Origin: CAZEQK01 sp964514395
Lineage (GTDB): Bacteria; Bacillota; Bacilli; Tepidibacillales; Tepidibacillaceae
DNA: 44,138 nt
NCBI GenBank assembly: GCA_964514395.1
Contig: CAZEQK010000025.1
Coordinates: forward strand, 1-44,138
Direction of reading: 5' to 3'
Positions 9,163 through 17,703 of the stretch are shown here, piece by piece. Position 1 is the first letter of the stretch, and every line of letters begins with the position of its first letter. The notes under the pieces were generated by a model. That model saw only the letters and a list, made by a program, of their open reading frames with translations, searched no databases and was not told the origin of the DNA. Position numbers and translations under genes: made by a program.

Positions 9163-9767
9163 TGATAGCAATCATTGATTATGGCATGGGGAATCTACAC
9201 AGTGTACAGAAAGCCTTGGAACGATTAGGTTTCCAAGGGATCATTACAGATAATGAAAAGGAAATAAAGGCTGCGAATGGTGTGATATTACCGGGGGTTG
9301 GTGCATTTGGTGATGCGATGAAAAACATTAGAAAAAAAGAATTAGATCATGTGATTAAAGATATCGCTGAAAGAGGAACGCCACTATTAGGAATCTGTCT
9401 AGGAATGCAGCTATTATTTGAAAAAAGTGAAGAACATGGCACCCATGAAGGTCTAAAGCTGCTAAAGGGAAATATCAAGAAATTCAAAGGTGATTACAAA
9501 ATACCTCATATGGGATGGAATCAATTAAAAATGATAAAAAAGGACCATTTTTTATTGAATGATATGGTACCTGGTTATGTATATTTTGTTCATTCCTATT
9601 ATGCAGAAGTAATAGAGAAGGATGCTTTACTGGCTACAACCGAATACCATATAGAGGTGCCTGCAATCGTTGGGAAAGATAATATCCTTGGTATGCAATT
9701 TCATCCGGAAAAAAGTAGCACAGTAGGAATGAATTTATTAAAGAAATTTGCTAAATGGAGTGAATAA
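9159..9767 (+). CDS. hisH: Imidazole glycerol phosphate synthase, glutaminase subunit
   Basis: HisH is the class I glutamine amidotransferase half of IGP synthase and channels ammonia to HisF. The catalytic cysteine is in GICLGMQLLFE (Cys80) and the His-Glu pair is in MQFHPEKSS near the C-terminus; the GMGNLHS and PGVGAFGDAM loops are also present. Length is 202 residues. ATG codons at 9159 and 9162 both follow GGAG at 9151-9154; the second has slightly better spacing. hisA follows after 3 bases and hisF is two genes downstream. Confidence 0.96.
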   Translation: MMIAIIDYGMGNLHSVQKALERLGFQGIITDNEKEIKAANGVILPGVGAFGDAMKNIRKKELDHVIKDIAERGTPLLGICLGMQLLFEKSEEHGTHEGLKLLKGNIKKFKGDYKIPHMGWNQLKMIKKDHFLLNDMVPGYVYFVHSYYAEVIEKDALLATTEYHIEVPAIVGKDNILGMQFHPEKSSTVGMNLLKKFAKWSE

Positions 9768-9770
9768 GGT

Positions 9771-10487
9771 ATGGCATTTACAGTATATCCTGCAATAGAT
9801 ATTAGAAATGGTCGCTGTGTTCGACTTTATCAAGGGGATTACAATCAAGAAACAGGCTATGGAGATCCTGTTGAGATGGCACAAAGGTGGGAAAGTGAGG
9901 GTGCAGCATGGCTGCATCTTGTAGATTTGGATGGAGCAAAGGAAGGCTTGCCAGTGAATAACGGTATAATCAAGCAAATTCTAGAAAGTGTAAATATACC
10001 TGTTCAAGTAGGTGGAGGAATAAGAAAATTAGAGACAATAGAAGCCTACCTTGCTCTAGGTGTAAAACGATTAATCTTAGGAACTATTGCCTTAGAAAAT
10101 CCTCAAATATTACAGGAAGCTATTCAATTAAAAAAAGAAGCGATTGCAGTCGGAATAGATGCAAAAAATGGGTATGTGGCCACAAAGGGTTGGCTAGAGA
10201 TCAGTGAAACGAAGGCAGAGAATTTGGGTAAATACCTCTCTGAACTCGGGGTAGAAACCTTTATTTATACGGATATAGCAAAGGATGGCACCTTATCAGG
10301 ACCAAATATAGAAGCGATAAAGAGATTTGCTGAAAAAACAAAAGCGGCGGTAATCGCTTCTGGTGGTATTGGTAGTCTTAATGACCTGCAACAAACAAGA
10401 AATCTTGAAGGGATAGGTGTTTCAGGAGCTATTATTGGTAAGGCCTTATATACTGGGAAAATAGTCCTTAAGGATTTGGCGTGGTAG
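9771..10487 (+). CDS. hisA: Phosphoribosylformimino-5-aminoimidazole carboxamide ribotide isomerase
   Basis: HisA opens the ribose ring of ProFAR in an Amadori rearrangement. The protein is a TIM barrel of 238 residues. The N-terminal PAIDIRNGRCVRLYQGD with its catalytic Asp, the phosphate-binding QVGGGIRKLE, the second catalytic Asp in YTDIAKDGTLSGPN, and the second phosphate loop ASGGIGS are all visible. Its barrel is homologous to HisF two positions downstream in the pathway. Confidence 0.96.
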   Translation: MAFTVYPAIDIRNGRCVRLYQGDYNQETGYGDPVEMAQRWESEGAAWLHLVDLDGAKEGLPVNNGIIKQILESVNIPVQVGGGIRKLETIEAYLALGVKRLILGTIALENPQILQEAIQLKKEAIAVGIDAKNGYVATKGWLEISETKAENLGKYLSELGVETFIYTDIAKDGTLSGPNIEAIKRFAEKTKAAVIASGGIGSLNDLQQTRNLEGIGVSGAIIGKALYTGKIVLKDLAW

Positions 10488-10513
10488 TAGCTTAATAGAA
10501 GGGAAGTAGTGGT

Positions 10514-11278
10514 ATGATAACAAAGCGAATCATTCCTTGTCTTGATGTGAAGGAAGGAAGAGTGGTAAAGGGAATTCAATTTGTACAATTAAGGGATGCC
10601 GGGGACCCTGTTGAATTGGCAAAGCTTTATGATACAGAAGGCGCAGATGAACTAGTATTTTTAGATATATCTGCTACCTTTGAAGGTAGAAAAACAATGA
10701 TAGATGTAGTAGAACGTACTGCAGCCTCTATCTCCATTCCCTTTACAGTGGGTGGAGGAATTAGTTCAGTAGAGGATATGCGTCACTTACTTCGCGCAGG
10801 TGCTGATAAAATATCAGTGAACTCAAGTGCAGTCGCCAATCCACAATTAATTGCAGATGGGGCCACTGTCTTTGGTAATCAATGTATTGTCATCGCAATC
10901 GATGCGAAATACAATGAGGAATGGAACGATTATGAAGTTGTCATCCATGGAGGCAGAACACGAACTGGGAAGAGAGTGATCGACTGGGCAAAGGAGGCAG
11001 AGAAAAAAGGAGCTGGTGAGATTCTTTTGACTAGTATGGATCAAGATGGCAAAAAGGAAGGGTATGATCTAAGCTTAACTAGAAGGGTATCTGAAGCCGT
11101 TCAAATTCCAGTGATAGCCTCTGGTGGTGGAGGAAATACTCAGCATTTTTTTGATGCATTTCGTTTAGGAAAAGCAGATGCAGCTTTAGCAGCAACAATT
11201 TTTCATTATGGAGAAGTTCGAGTTCCTCAATTAAAGGAAGAGCTTCATAGCATGGGAGTGAATATAAGAAATGTTTAA
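10514..11278 (+). CDS. hisF: Imidazole glycerol phosphate synthase, cyclase subunit
   Basis: HisF closes the imidazole ring using ammonia from HisH. It is a TIM barrel of 254 residues with IPCLDVKEGRVVKG at the N-terminus (catalytic Asp), TVGGGIS, the second catalytic Asp in TSMDQDGKKEGYD and the phosphate loop ASGGGG. The usual length is about 252, so it is complete. The 3' end overlaps hisI by 8 bases. Confidence 0.96.
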   Translation: MITKRIIPCLDVKEGRVVKGIQFVQLRDAGDPVELAKLYDTEGADELVFLDISATFEGRKTMIDVVERTAASISIPFTVGGGISSVEDMRHLLRAGADKISVNSSAVANPQLIADGATVFGNQCIVIAIDAKYNEEWNDYEVVIHGGRTRTGKRVIDWAKEAEKKGAGEILLTSMDQDGKKEGYDLSLTRRVSEAVQIPVIASGGGGNTQHFFDAFRLGKADAALAATIFHYGEVRVPQLKEELHSMGVNIRNV

Positions 11279-11888
11279 TATCGATATAAATCAAATAAAA
11301 TGGGATGAAAAAGGGCTTGTACCTGCTGTTATTCAGGATATGAGTTCACTACAGGTGTTAATGGTAGCCTATATGAATAAAGAATCATTAACGAAAACAA
11401 TAGAAACGAAGGAAACATGGTTTTGGAGTCGATCGAGAAAAGCATTATGGAATAAGGGAGCTACTTCGGGTAATATTCAAAAAGTGAGAGATATGAAGCT
11501 AGATTGCGATCATGATACGCTACTCGTTTTTGTAGAACAGACAGGTGTTGCTTGCCATACAGGAACCTATACCTGTTTTGGTGATGAAAAAGATAATAAT
11601 ATAAACTACCAAATTATGAATACCTTGATGAAAACAATCGAAAAAAGAGATAAAGAAAGACCAGAAGGAGCATATACTACCTATCTTTTAGAACAAGGAC
11701 TAGATAAAATATTAAAGAAGGTTGGCGAAGAATCAAGCGAGGTTATCATTGCAGCCAAAAATCAAAGTAAAGAGGAACTAAGGTATGAAACAAGTGATTT
11801 AATCTATCATCTTTTAGTGTTGCTCCACTATCAAGAATTACCCTTCAATGAAGTTTTATTAGAGCTTTTAAAGAGGAATAAAAATTAA
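11271..11888 (+). CDS. hisI: Bifunctional phosphoribosyl-AMP cyclohydrolase / phosphoribosyl-ATP pyrophosphatase
   Basis: This 205-residue HisIE fusion covers steps 2 and 3 of the pathway. The HisI half (about 1-110) has the metal and zinc ligands in SRSRKALWNKGATSGN, DCDHDTLL and GVACHTGTYTCF. The HisE half (about 115-205) is the MazG-like helical domain with KKVGEESSEVIIAAK and DLIYHLLVLL. It starts inside the end of hisF and closes the core his operon. Confidence 0.95.
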   Translation: MFNIDINQIKWDEKGLVPAVIQDMSSLQVLMVAYMNKESLTKTIETKETWFWSRSRKALWNKGATSGNIQKVRDMKLDCDHDTLLVFVEQTGVACHTGTYTCFGDEKDNNINYQIMNTLMKTIEKRDKERPEGAYTTYLLEQGLDKILKKVGEESSEVIIAAKNQSKEELRYETSDLIYHLLVLLHYQELPFNEVLLELLKRNKN

Positions 11889-11942
11889 TAAAATTAATAA
11901 AAATCATAATAAAAAACGAGAGAATAGGTAGGGGGGAATCTT

Positions 11943-12749
11943 TTGTTTATTGATTATCACACACACCATGAAAGGTGTGGACATGCAAGTGGTACACTAC
12001 GGGATTATATTGAACAAGCAATCAAAAAAGGACTCAATCAAATAGGATTATCGGATCATATGCCTGTTATTCATGTGCCTAGGGAAAAGTTACTCCCTGG
12101 ATTAGGGATGAAGAGAGAAGAGCTAGAAGCGTATGTTGAAGAGGCTTTAGCATTGAAGAATGAGTATAAGCAAGAGATAGAAGTGAAGGTTGGGTTAGAA
12201 GCAGATTATATAGAAGGATATGAGAAGGAAATCGAAAAACTGCTTTCGCCCTATCCATTTGATTATATTATCGGTTCCGTTCATTTTTTAGGAGAATGGG
12301 ATTTATCCGACAGTAGACAAATGTATGGTTGGAAGGAAAAACCAATCGATATAATCTTTGAGGAATATTACAGTGCTTTGCAGCAAGCGGTGAAATCAGG
12401 ACTTTATGATATTGTAGGACATTTAGACGTTGTCAAAAGACACGGACATCAGCCAATGAACAGTATGGATTCACTAATTCTTCAAACATTACAGACGATT
12501 AAAGATTGTGATATGGTAATGGAGATTAATACCTCTGGATTATATAAGGTAATCAAAGAGGTGTTCCCTGCACCTCATATTATCGATAAAGCAGTGGCAT
12601 TAGATATACCCTTTACATTTGGTTCTGACGCCCACAAGCCAGAGCATGTTCATTTAGGAATTAATGAGGGAATCGATCTATTAAAAAAGCATGGAATTCG
12701 TGAGATTGCAACGTTTGAAAATAGGGAGAGGCTTATGGTATCCTTTTAG
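11943..12749 (+). CDS. hisJ: PHP-family histidinol-phosphatase
   Basis: This enzyme dephosphorylates histidinol phosphate, completing the pathway in organisms whose HisB lacks a phosphatase domain. The 268-residue protein has the PHP metal-binding motifs: DYHTHHERCGHAS at the start, GLSDHMP, GLEADYIEG, IIGSVHFL, GHLDVVKRHG, MEINTSG and GSDAHKPEHV near the end. It begins with TTG; the strong ribosome binding site AGGGGGG at 11930-11936, six bases upstream, supports this. It lies 54 bases after hisI in the same direction, so probably in the same transcript. Confidence 0.92.
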   Translation: MFIDYHTHHERCGHASGTLRDYIEQAIKKGLNQIGLSDHMPVIHVPREKLLPGLGMKREELEAYVEEALALKNEYKQEIEVKVGLEADYIEGYEKEIEKLLSPYPFDYIIGSVHFLGEWDLSDSRQMYGWKEKPIDIIFEEYYSALQQAVKSGLYDIVGHLDVVKRHGHQPMNSMDSLILQTLQTIKDCDMVMEINTSGLYKVIKEVFPAPHIIDKAVALDIPFTFGSDAHKPEHVHLGINEGIDLLKKHGIREIATFENRERLMVSF

Positions 12750-12771
12750 TGTACTCATCATTTGTTTTTGA

Positions 12772-12800
12772 TGGAGACTTATTTTTTATTATGTTATACT
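12772..12800 (+). promoter_or_regulatory. Likely extended -10 promoter for the TPR gene
   Basis: TATACT at 12795-12800 is preceded by TG at 12792-12793 (extended -10), with a weak TGGAGA -35 17 bp upstream. It lies in the 102-base gap between hisJ and the TPR gene and suggests a separate transcript. Confidence 0.5.
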
Positions 12801-12851
12801 AGGTTAAAACATATTTTGTTAAATGATGATGAAACCTAAAGGGAGGTTATT

Positions 12852-14552
12852 ATGGGAAATCAAAGAGTTTCAGCTAGAAAAAAAGAAAATAAAATAATTC
12901 CCATGCCTTTAGATGCAAATTTTTTCTTTGAAAGAGCCCTTATTCATTTAAATCGTAATAATCTTTCAAAAGCCTTGAAATATTTTTGGAAAATAGTTGA
13001 TGTTGAGCCTAATAATCCAGTACACTACTGTAATCTTGCTGGATTATTATCAGAAATGGGACGTTTTACAGAATCAAATGAGTTACTTAACTATGTAGTT
13101 GAGAAATTAGATTCTAGTTTAACAGAATGCTATTATTACATGGCGAATAATTATGTCTATCTAGAGGAGTTAGAGCTATCCTTTAAGTATATTCACCGCT
13201 ATCTTGATGCTTCTCCCCATGGGGAATATGCGAATGAAGCGAAGGAAATGCTGACTTATATTTCTTCAGAAATAGACGAAATGACTATAGATGGTGAAGA
13301 GGAAAATAAAGATTTACAAATACAGCATTATAAAGCAAAAAGCCTACTTGAAGAGGGTAAGTTTTATGATGCAATTAATCGATTTAAAAGAATAGTAGAA
13401 GAGTACCCAAATTTTTTAGTTGCTAGGAATAATCTTGCACTCACTTATTTTTACATAGGGAATTATGTAAAAGCAATGGAGCAAACAGATATTATTCTTG
13501 AGAAGGATCAGACAAATATACATGCATTAAGTAATCTGGCGATATTCTATAGTCACTTACAGGAAGAGAAGAAATTACAGGATATGCTACAATTATTACG
13601 AAAGCTATATCCATTTAAAAAGGAAGATCTACATAAGATAGCGACTACCTTTGCCATTTTAGGCGAAGATGAAATTGCCTTTAAGCATCTCTATAAGCTA
13701 ATTATGAATGGAGATGTGTTTAACCCAACCATTTTACACTATGGTGCTGTATCGGCATTCAATATAGGTAAATATGAACTTGCCAAAAAGTGGTGGGAAA
13801 AAATCAAGAAACTAGATACGGAATCATTAATCGCAAATTTTTATCTTGAAACTGTAATGGTGATTCCGAATAAAAGTCCGTTACCTGTTTTCAGCTATCA
13901 ATATGAATTACCCTTTGATAAAATCCTAAGTGCTATTCAAATGAAACAAGAGATTGATGATGAATTTATCCATTCAATGTTTCACTGGGGACTTAAAAAT
14001 AGTAATGAGAAGGATAAGGAAATAATAATTTTAGGTTTAGCATCCTATAAAAGCGCAGAAGCAGAAAAAATGCTAAGGGAGTTTATTTTAGTAGAAGCCT
14101 ATCCTTATTCTTTAAAAAAGAAGGCCTTAATTGCATTAGAAGAGATGGATGCAGAACCTCCTTATCATCTTATGATGAATGGGAAAATATCTGAATTCAA
14201 CAGACAAACTCCTGATTTTAGCCTTTGGAAAAATAATTGGATTGAGGTATTAGAATTAGTTGAAGAAAAAATGGGTAATAACTATAATGTAATTGAATTA
14301 TATGATGCAAAAACACTATGGTTTGAATTTATCAGTAAAACTTACCCAAAAACACCGCAAATTCGTAAAATAGAGGGCTGGGTGGCCGCGTTAGAATATA
14401 CAGTGGCCAAAATGCATCAAAAATCAATTATATTAAATCATCTTGTTGATAAATATCAAATTTCAAAACAGACAATTGTAAAAAATATAGGTAAATTTGA
14501 AGAAATATTAAAGGTAAGTGAAAAATCTTTTTTTACATACCCTAATAAATAA
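12852..14552 (+). CDS. yvcD: Tetratricopeptide-repeat protein (YvcD-like)
   Basis: The 566-residue protein contains several degenerate TPR units, for example around residues 25-75 (RALIHLNRNNLSKALKYFWKI), 155-225 (AKSLLEEGKFYDAINRFKRI, then ARNNLALTYFYIGNYVKAME) and 295-325. There is no signal peptide or membrane segment, so it is probably cytoplasmic. TPR units bind other proteins; the partner is unknown. The C-terminal 200 residues have no repeat I can recognise. The gene sits between the his operon and trxB, exactly as yvcD does in B. subtilis, which is the basis for the symbol. GGGAGGT just upstream supports the ATG. Confidence 0.75.
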   Translation: MGNQRVSARKKENKIIPMPLDANFFFERALIHLNRNNLSKALKYFWKIVDVEPNNPVHYCNLAGLLSEMGRFTESNELLNYVVEKLDSSLTECYYYMANNYVYLEELELSFKYIHRYLDASPHGEYANEAKEMLTYISSEIDEMTIDGEEENKDLQIQHYKAKSLLEEGKFYDAINRFKRIVEEYPNFLVARNNLALTYFYIGNYVKAMEQTDIILEKDQTNIHALSNLAIFYSHLQEEKKLQDMLQLLRKLYPFKKEDLHKIATTFAILGEDEIAFKHLYKLIMNGDVFNPTILHYGAVSAFNIGKYELAKKWWEKIKKLDTESLIANFYLETVMVIPNKSPLPVFSYQYELPFDKILSAIQMKQEIDDEFIHSMFHWGLKNSNEKDKEIIILGLASYKSAEAEKMLREFILVEAYPYSLKKKALIALEEMDAEPPYHLMMNGKISEFNRQTPDFSLWKNNWIEVLELVEEKMGNNYNVIELYDAKTLWFEFISKTYPKTPQIRKIEGWVAALEYTVAKMHQKSIILNHLVDKYQISKQTIVKNIGKFEEILKVSEKSFFTYPNK

Positions 14553-14645
14553 TTAAATGAAATAGAGTATAAGATATTTTTTTGAGTATGTTAAAACAAA
14601 TAGAGTAGTATTTTTTAAAAAGTGTAAAAATACCCCCATGGGTAC

Positions 14646-14674
14646 TCGACAAATAAAGATGTATTCGTTAGTAT
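14646..14674 (+). promoter_or_regulatory. Possible promoter of trxB
   Basis: TCGACA (14646-14651) and TAGTAT (14669-14674) are 17 bp apart. A short inverted repeat, TACCC / GGGTA, lies just upstream (about 14631-14644). If used, transcription starts about 10-15 bases before the repeat copy at 14691, making that repeat part of the trxB leader RNA. Confidence 0.4.
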
Positions 14675-14690
14675 AGTATTTGGTAACCTT

Positions 14691-14797
14691 GCCCGATAGC
14701 GAACTCCGTTCATATTTCCTTTCAAAAATAAACGGCACTAAGCTCCTGGATAAGTTCTACTAACATTCAGGAAACCCATCTGAATGAAGTCTCACTT
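14691..14797 (+). repeat. Structured intergenic repeat, copy 3 (trxB leader)
   Basis: This full-length but diverged copy starts GCCCGATAGC, keeps GCTCCTGGATAAG and ends with the hairpin CATTCAG / CTGAATG. The inner arm is TATTT / AAATA with CCGTT / AACGG below it, so a stem is kept although the bases differ from the his copies. It ends 6 bases before the trxB ribosome binding site (AAGGAGG, 14804-14810). Confidence 0.85.
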
Positions 14798-14819
14798 AAT
14801 AGTAAGGAGGTAACAAAGG

Positions 14820-15779
14820 ATGACTCAAGTCAGCTTAATGAATAACATGAGCAATGAAGAAAAAATGTATGATGTGATAATTATAGGTGCAGGCCCTGCG
14901 GGTATGACTGCTGCTGTATATACTGCAAGAGCTAATTTATCAACAGTTATTATAGAAAGAGGAGTTCCAGGTGGACAGATGGCAAATACCGAGGATGTTG
15001 AAAATTATCCTGGCTATGATAATATTCTTGGTCCTGATTTAGCTAACAAAATGCTAGATCATGCGAAAAAGTTTGGGACTGAGTATGCTTATGGTGATGT
15101 AAAAGAGATCGTTGATGAAAAAACATATAAAATTGTGAAAGCAGGAAACAAGGAATATAAAGCAAAGGCTGTTATCATAGCAACAGGGAATAAAGCACGT
15201 TTATTAGGAGTTCCTGGTGAGCAAGAATTAGCAGGTCGCGGAGTTTCCTATTGTGCCGTTTGTGATGGAGCATTTTTCAAGAACAAGGAATTAGTTGTTG
15301 TTGGCGGTGGTGATTCTGCTGTCGAGGAAGCAGTATTCTTAACAAAATTCGCATCAAAGGTAACCATCGTCCACCGCAGAGATAAATTAAGAGCACAAAA
15401 AATATTACAGGATAGAGCATATAAAAATGAGAAAATAGATTTTATCTGGGATTCAACAGTAGAAGAAATCTATGGTGAAAACAAAGTAGAAGGTGTACGC
15501 ATCAAGAATAAAAATACGAATGAAGTAATAGAATATAAAGCAGACGGTGCTTTTATCTACGTAGGAATGGTTCCTCTAACCTCTGCATTTGAAAATCTAG
15601 GCATCACAAATGAATCAGGCTACATTTTGACAAATGAAGATATGGAAACCAAGATTGCTGGTATTTTTGCTGCTGGGGACGTTCGTGAAAAGTTCTTACG
15701 CCAGATTGTAACAGCTACAGGTGATGGTAGTATTGCAGCTATGTCAGCACAGCATTATATCGAAAGTCTAGACGATTAA
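14820..15779 (+). CDS. trxB: Thioredoxin-disulfide reductase
   Basis: TrxB passes electrons from NADPH through FAD and a redox disulfide to thioredoxin. Visible features are the FAD loop GAGPAGMTAAVYTARA, the redox pair C-A-V-C at 145-148, the NADPH loop GGGDSAVEEA and the C-terminal FAD motif GIFAAGDVR. Length is 319 residues, slightly long because of an N-terminal extension of about 15 residues (MTQVSLMNNMSNEEK). The start at 14820 has AAGGAGG with 9-base spacing. A terminator follows at 15893. Confidence 0.96.
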   Translation: MTQVSLMNNMSNEEKMYDVIIIGAGPAGMTAAVYTARANLSTVIIERGVPGGQMANTEDVENYPGYDNILGPDLANKMLDHAKKFGTEYAYGDVKEIVDEKTYKIVKAGNKEYKAKAVIIATGNKARLLGVPGEQELAGRGVSYCAVCDGAFFKNKELVVVGGGDSAVEEAVFLTKFASKVTIVHRRDKLRAQKILQDRAYKNEKIDFIWDSTVEEIYGENKVEGVRIKNKNTNEVIEYKADGAFIYVGMVPLTSAFENLGITNESGYILTNEDMETKIAGIFAAGDVREKFLRQIVTATGDGSIAAMSAQHYIESLDD

Positions 15780-15892
15780 TACATCCACCTATATTTGTAA
15801 CAATTTCTTAATACGTCTGTAATATTACTGAAATATTGAGGGGTTATACTAAGACTAAGAATTGACCCCCTTTTCTATAAATTTTTTAGAAG

Positions 15893-15927
15893 GCATGGTA
15901 TAAAATGATACCATGCTCTTTTTTTTT
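15893..15927 (+). terminator. Rho-independent terminator after trxB
   Basis: GCATGGTAT and ATACCATGC form a 9-bp stem with a 6-base loop, followed by CT and nine T. Confidence 0.9.
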
Positions 15928-16030
15928 GTGTGTTTTTAAAAAAAATGATAATATTAAAAGGGCGCTAATATTTTAAATAAGATTATTACTAAACTCACAG
16001 GAATACATCTTCTTGTATTATGGGGTGAAC

Positions 16031-16513
16031 ATGTTGAAAAGAGTAGTAAACTGTATTTTGGAAAGTAATAATCAAATTCTTATGCTACAAAAACCAAAAC
16101 GAGGTTGGTGGGTTGTTCCGGGAGGAAAAATTGAATCAACGGAAACCATCCATGAGGCTATATTAAGAGAATATAAAGAAGAAACCCATTTAATCCTGAA
16201 AAATCCTTCTTTAAAGGGAGTATTCAACATCATTATTAAAGACGGTGACAAATTAATTGAAGAATGGATGATGTTTACATATTATGCACATCATTATTCT
16301 GGTCAACTAGCCACCTATTGTGATGAAGGTCATTTAGAGTGGAAAAATAAGAATGAAATTATACATTTACCTAAGGCAAAAGGGGACAATATATACTTAA
16401 ATAAAATTGTATTAGAAAATAAATTAATAACTGGCAAATTTATCTACACCACTAACTATGAACTTCTAACTTATTCTATTGATCATGAATTAGAGCCTAT
16501 TCATGTGTATTAA
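16031..16513 (+). CDS. yvcI: NUDIX hydrolase (YvcI-like)
   Basis: The 160-residue NUDIX protein probably hydrolyses a nucleoside diphosphate derivative; the substrate is unknown. The NUDIX box is GGKIEST followed by REYKEETH, with His in place of the usual final Gly. A TTG at 16013 opens the frame, but GGGGTG at 16022-16027 fits the ATG at 16031, and the B. subtilis YvcI family starts at the corresponding place (MxRVxNCxL). In B. subtilis yvcI is the first gene of the yvcI-yvcJ-yvcK-yvcL-crh operon. Here a stem-loop and about 300 bases separate it from rapZ. Confidence 0.85.
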   Translation: MLKRVVNCILESNNQILMLQKPKRGWWVVPGGKIESTETIHEAILREYKEETHLILKNPSLKGVFNIIIKDGDKLIEEWMMFTYYAHHYSGQLATYCDEGHLEWKNKNEIIHLPKAKGDNIYLNKIVLENKLITGKFIYTTNYELLTYSIDHELEPIHVY

Positions 16514-16530
16514 TATGACATAATCATATA

Positions 16531-16565
16531 GCAAAGAAACCATACCGAATGTATGGTTTCTTTGC
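16531..16565 (+). terminator. Perfect 15-bp inverted repeat, terminator-like
   Basis: GCAAAGAAACCATAC and GTATGGTTTCTTTGC pair fully around a 5-base loop. The T run after the stem is weak, so termination may be partial. The rest of the gap to rapZ (16566-16820) is AT-rich with a TATAAT at 16727-16732 but no clear -35; I see no other feature. Confidence 0.65.
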
Positions 16566-16820
16566 TATTCATCTAAAGGGGGCTTACCTTTAGGATAAAT
16601 ATTATGGATTTTATATGTATAATTATACTTAGTAAATAATAAAAATGCAAATCATTTTAATCAGAAAAAAAAATAAAAACCATTGCTCAAAAAAACTTTA
16701 TTTCATATATAAAATAAAAAATACATTATAATGAGTATATATGTAATAAGCTATAATATACTAGTTTTTCAATGGTAAATAAGATAGTATAGTAAATAAT
16801 TATTTGAGAAGGTGAGCATT

Positions 16821-17696
16821 TTGAAAAACCAACGACCAATTAACTTAATTATTATTACAGGAATGTCAGGTGCGGGGAAGACTGTGGCTATCCAGAGTCT
16901 AGAAGATTTAGGTTATTTTTGTGTAGATAATATGCCACCTATCATGATACCTAAATTTGTAGAACTTATTGTACAATCTGGCGGAAAAATGAACCGGGTT
17001 GCATTAGTCATAGATTTACGAGGAAGGGAATTTTTCGAAGCACTGACTGATTCTTTAGCTTCGATTGAAAAGACAGAAATGATAGATTATGAAATTATAT
17101 TTCTGGATTCTGATGATAAAACATTAGTGAATCGATATAAAGAGACCAGAAGGAGACACCCGCTATCATCCCAATCACCTGTAGAAGGTATCATATCTGA
17201 AAGAAAATTATTAAATGAATTAAAGGAAAAAGCCAGTCAAATAATTGATACGAGCTCTTTGAAGCCTAGTGAGCTAAAGAAAAAAATAGGAAATAGATTT
17301 TCTGAAGATAGCAATAAAATATTATCGATTAATGTTACTTCTTTTGGTTTTAAATATGGGGTACCTATTGATGCTGATCTTATTTTTGATGTTCGTTTCT
17401 TACCAAATCCCCATTATATTGAAGATTTAAAACCAAAGACTGGATTAGATTTATTAGTATCTGATTATGTGATGAATTGGGATGAAACGAAAACATTTTT
17501 AGAAAAAGTATCTGATTTACTTCATTTTTTACTTCCTAATTATCAAAAAGAGGGGAAGAGTCAGTTGGTTATTGCAATAGGCTGTACTGGTGGGAAGCAT
17601 CGTTCTGTAGCAATAGCTGAATATATTGCGAACAACTTAAGACAGGAATGGTATATTAATGTGAATCATCGAGATATTCATAAAGACCAGGGGTAG
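16821..17696 (+). CDS. rapZ: RNase adapter protein / nucleotide-binding protein RapZ
   Basis: RapZ (YvcJ) is a P-loop protein that in E. coli senses glucosamine-6-phosphate and guides RNase E to GlmZ; in Bacillus it affects competence. The Walker A motif GMSGAGKT is at residues 14-21. DLRGREFFEAL, FGFKYGVPIDADL, DVRFLPNPHYI and the C-terminal GCTGGKHRSVAIAEY are conserved family blocks. A GTG at 16812 opens the frame, but AAGGTG at 16810-16814 overlaps it and is well spaced from the TTG at 16821, so I choose TTG (291 residues). yvcK follows after 7 bases. Confidence 0.93.
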   Translation: MKNQRPINLIIITGMSGAGKTVAIQSLEDLGYFCVDNMPPIMIPKFVELIVQSGGKMNRVALVIDLRGREFFEALTDSLASIEKTEMIDYEIIFLDSDDKTLVNRYKETRRRHPLSSQSPVEGIISERKLLNELKEKASQIIDTSSLKPSELKKKIGNRFSEDSNKILSINVTSFGFKYGVPIDADLIFDVRFLPNPHYIEDLKPKTGLDLLVSDYVMNWDETKTFLEKVSDLLHFLLPNYQKEGKSQLVIAIGCTGGKHRSVAIAEYIANNLRQEWYINVNHRDIHKDQG

Positions 17697-17703
17697 GTGT
17701 GAA

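Noticed and set aside
15959..15985. Another decayed repeat copy (GGCGCTAATATTTT)
   Set aside because: Only about a dozen AT-rich bases match and neither conserved flank is present, so chance is likely.
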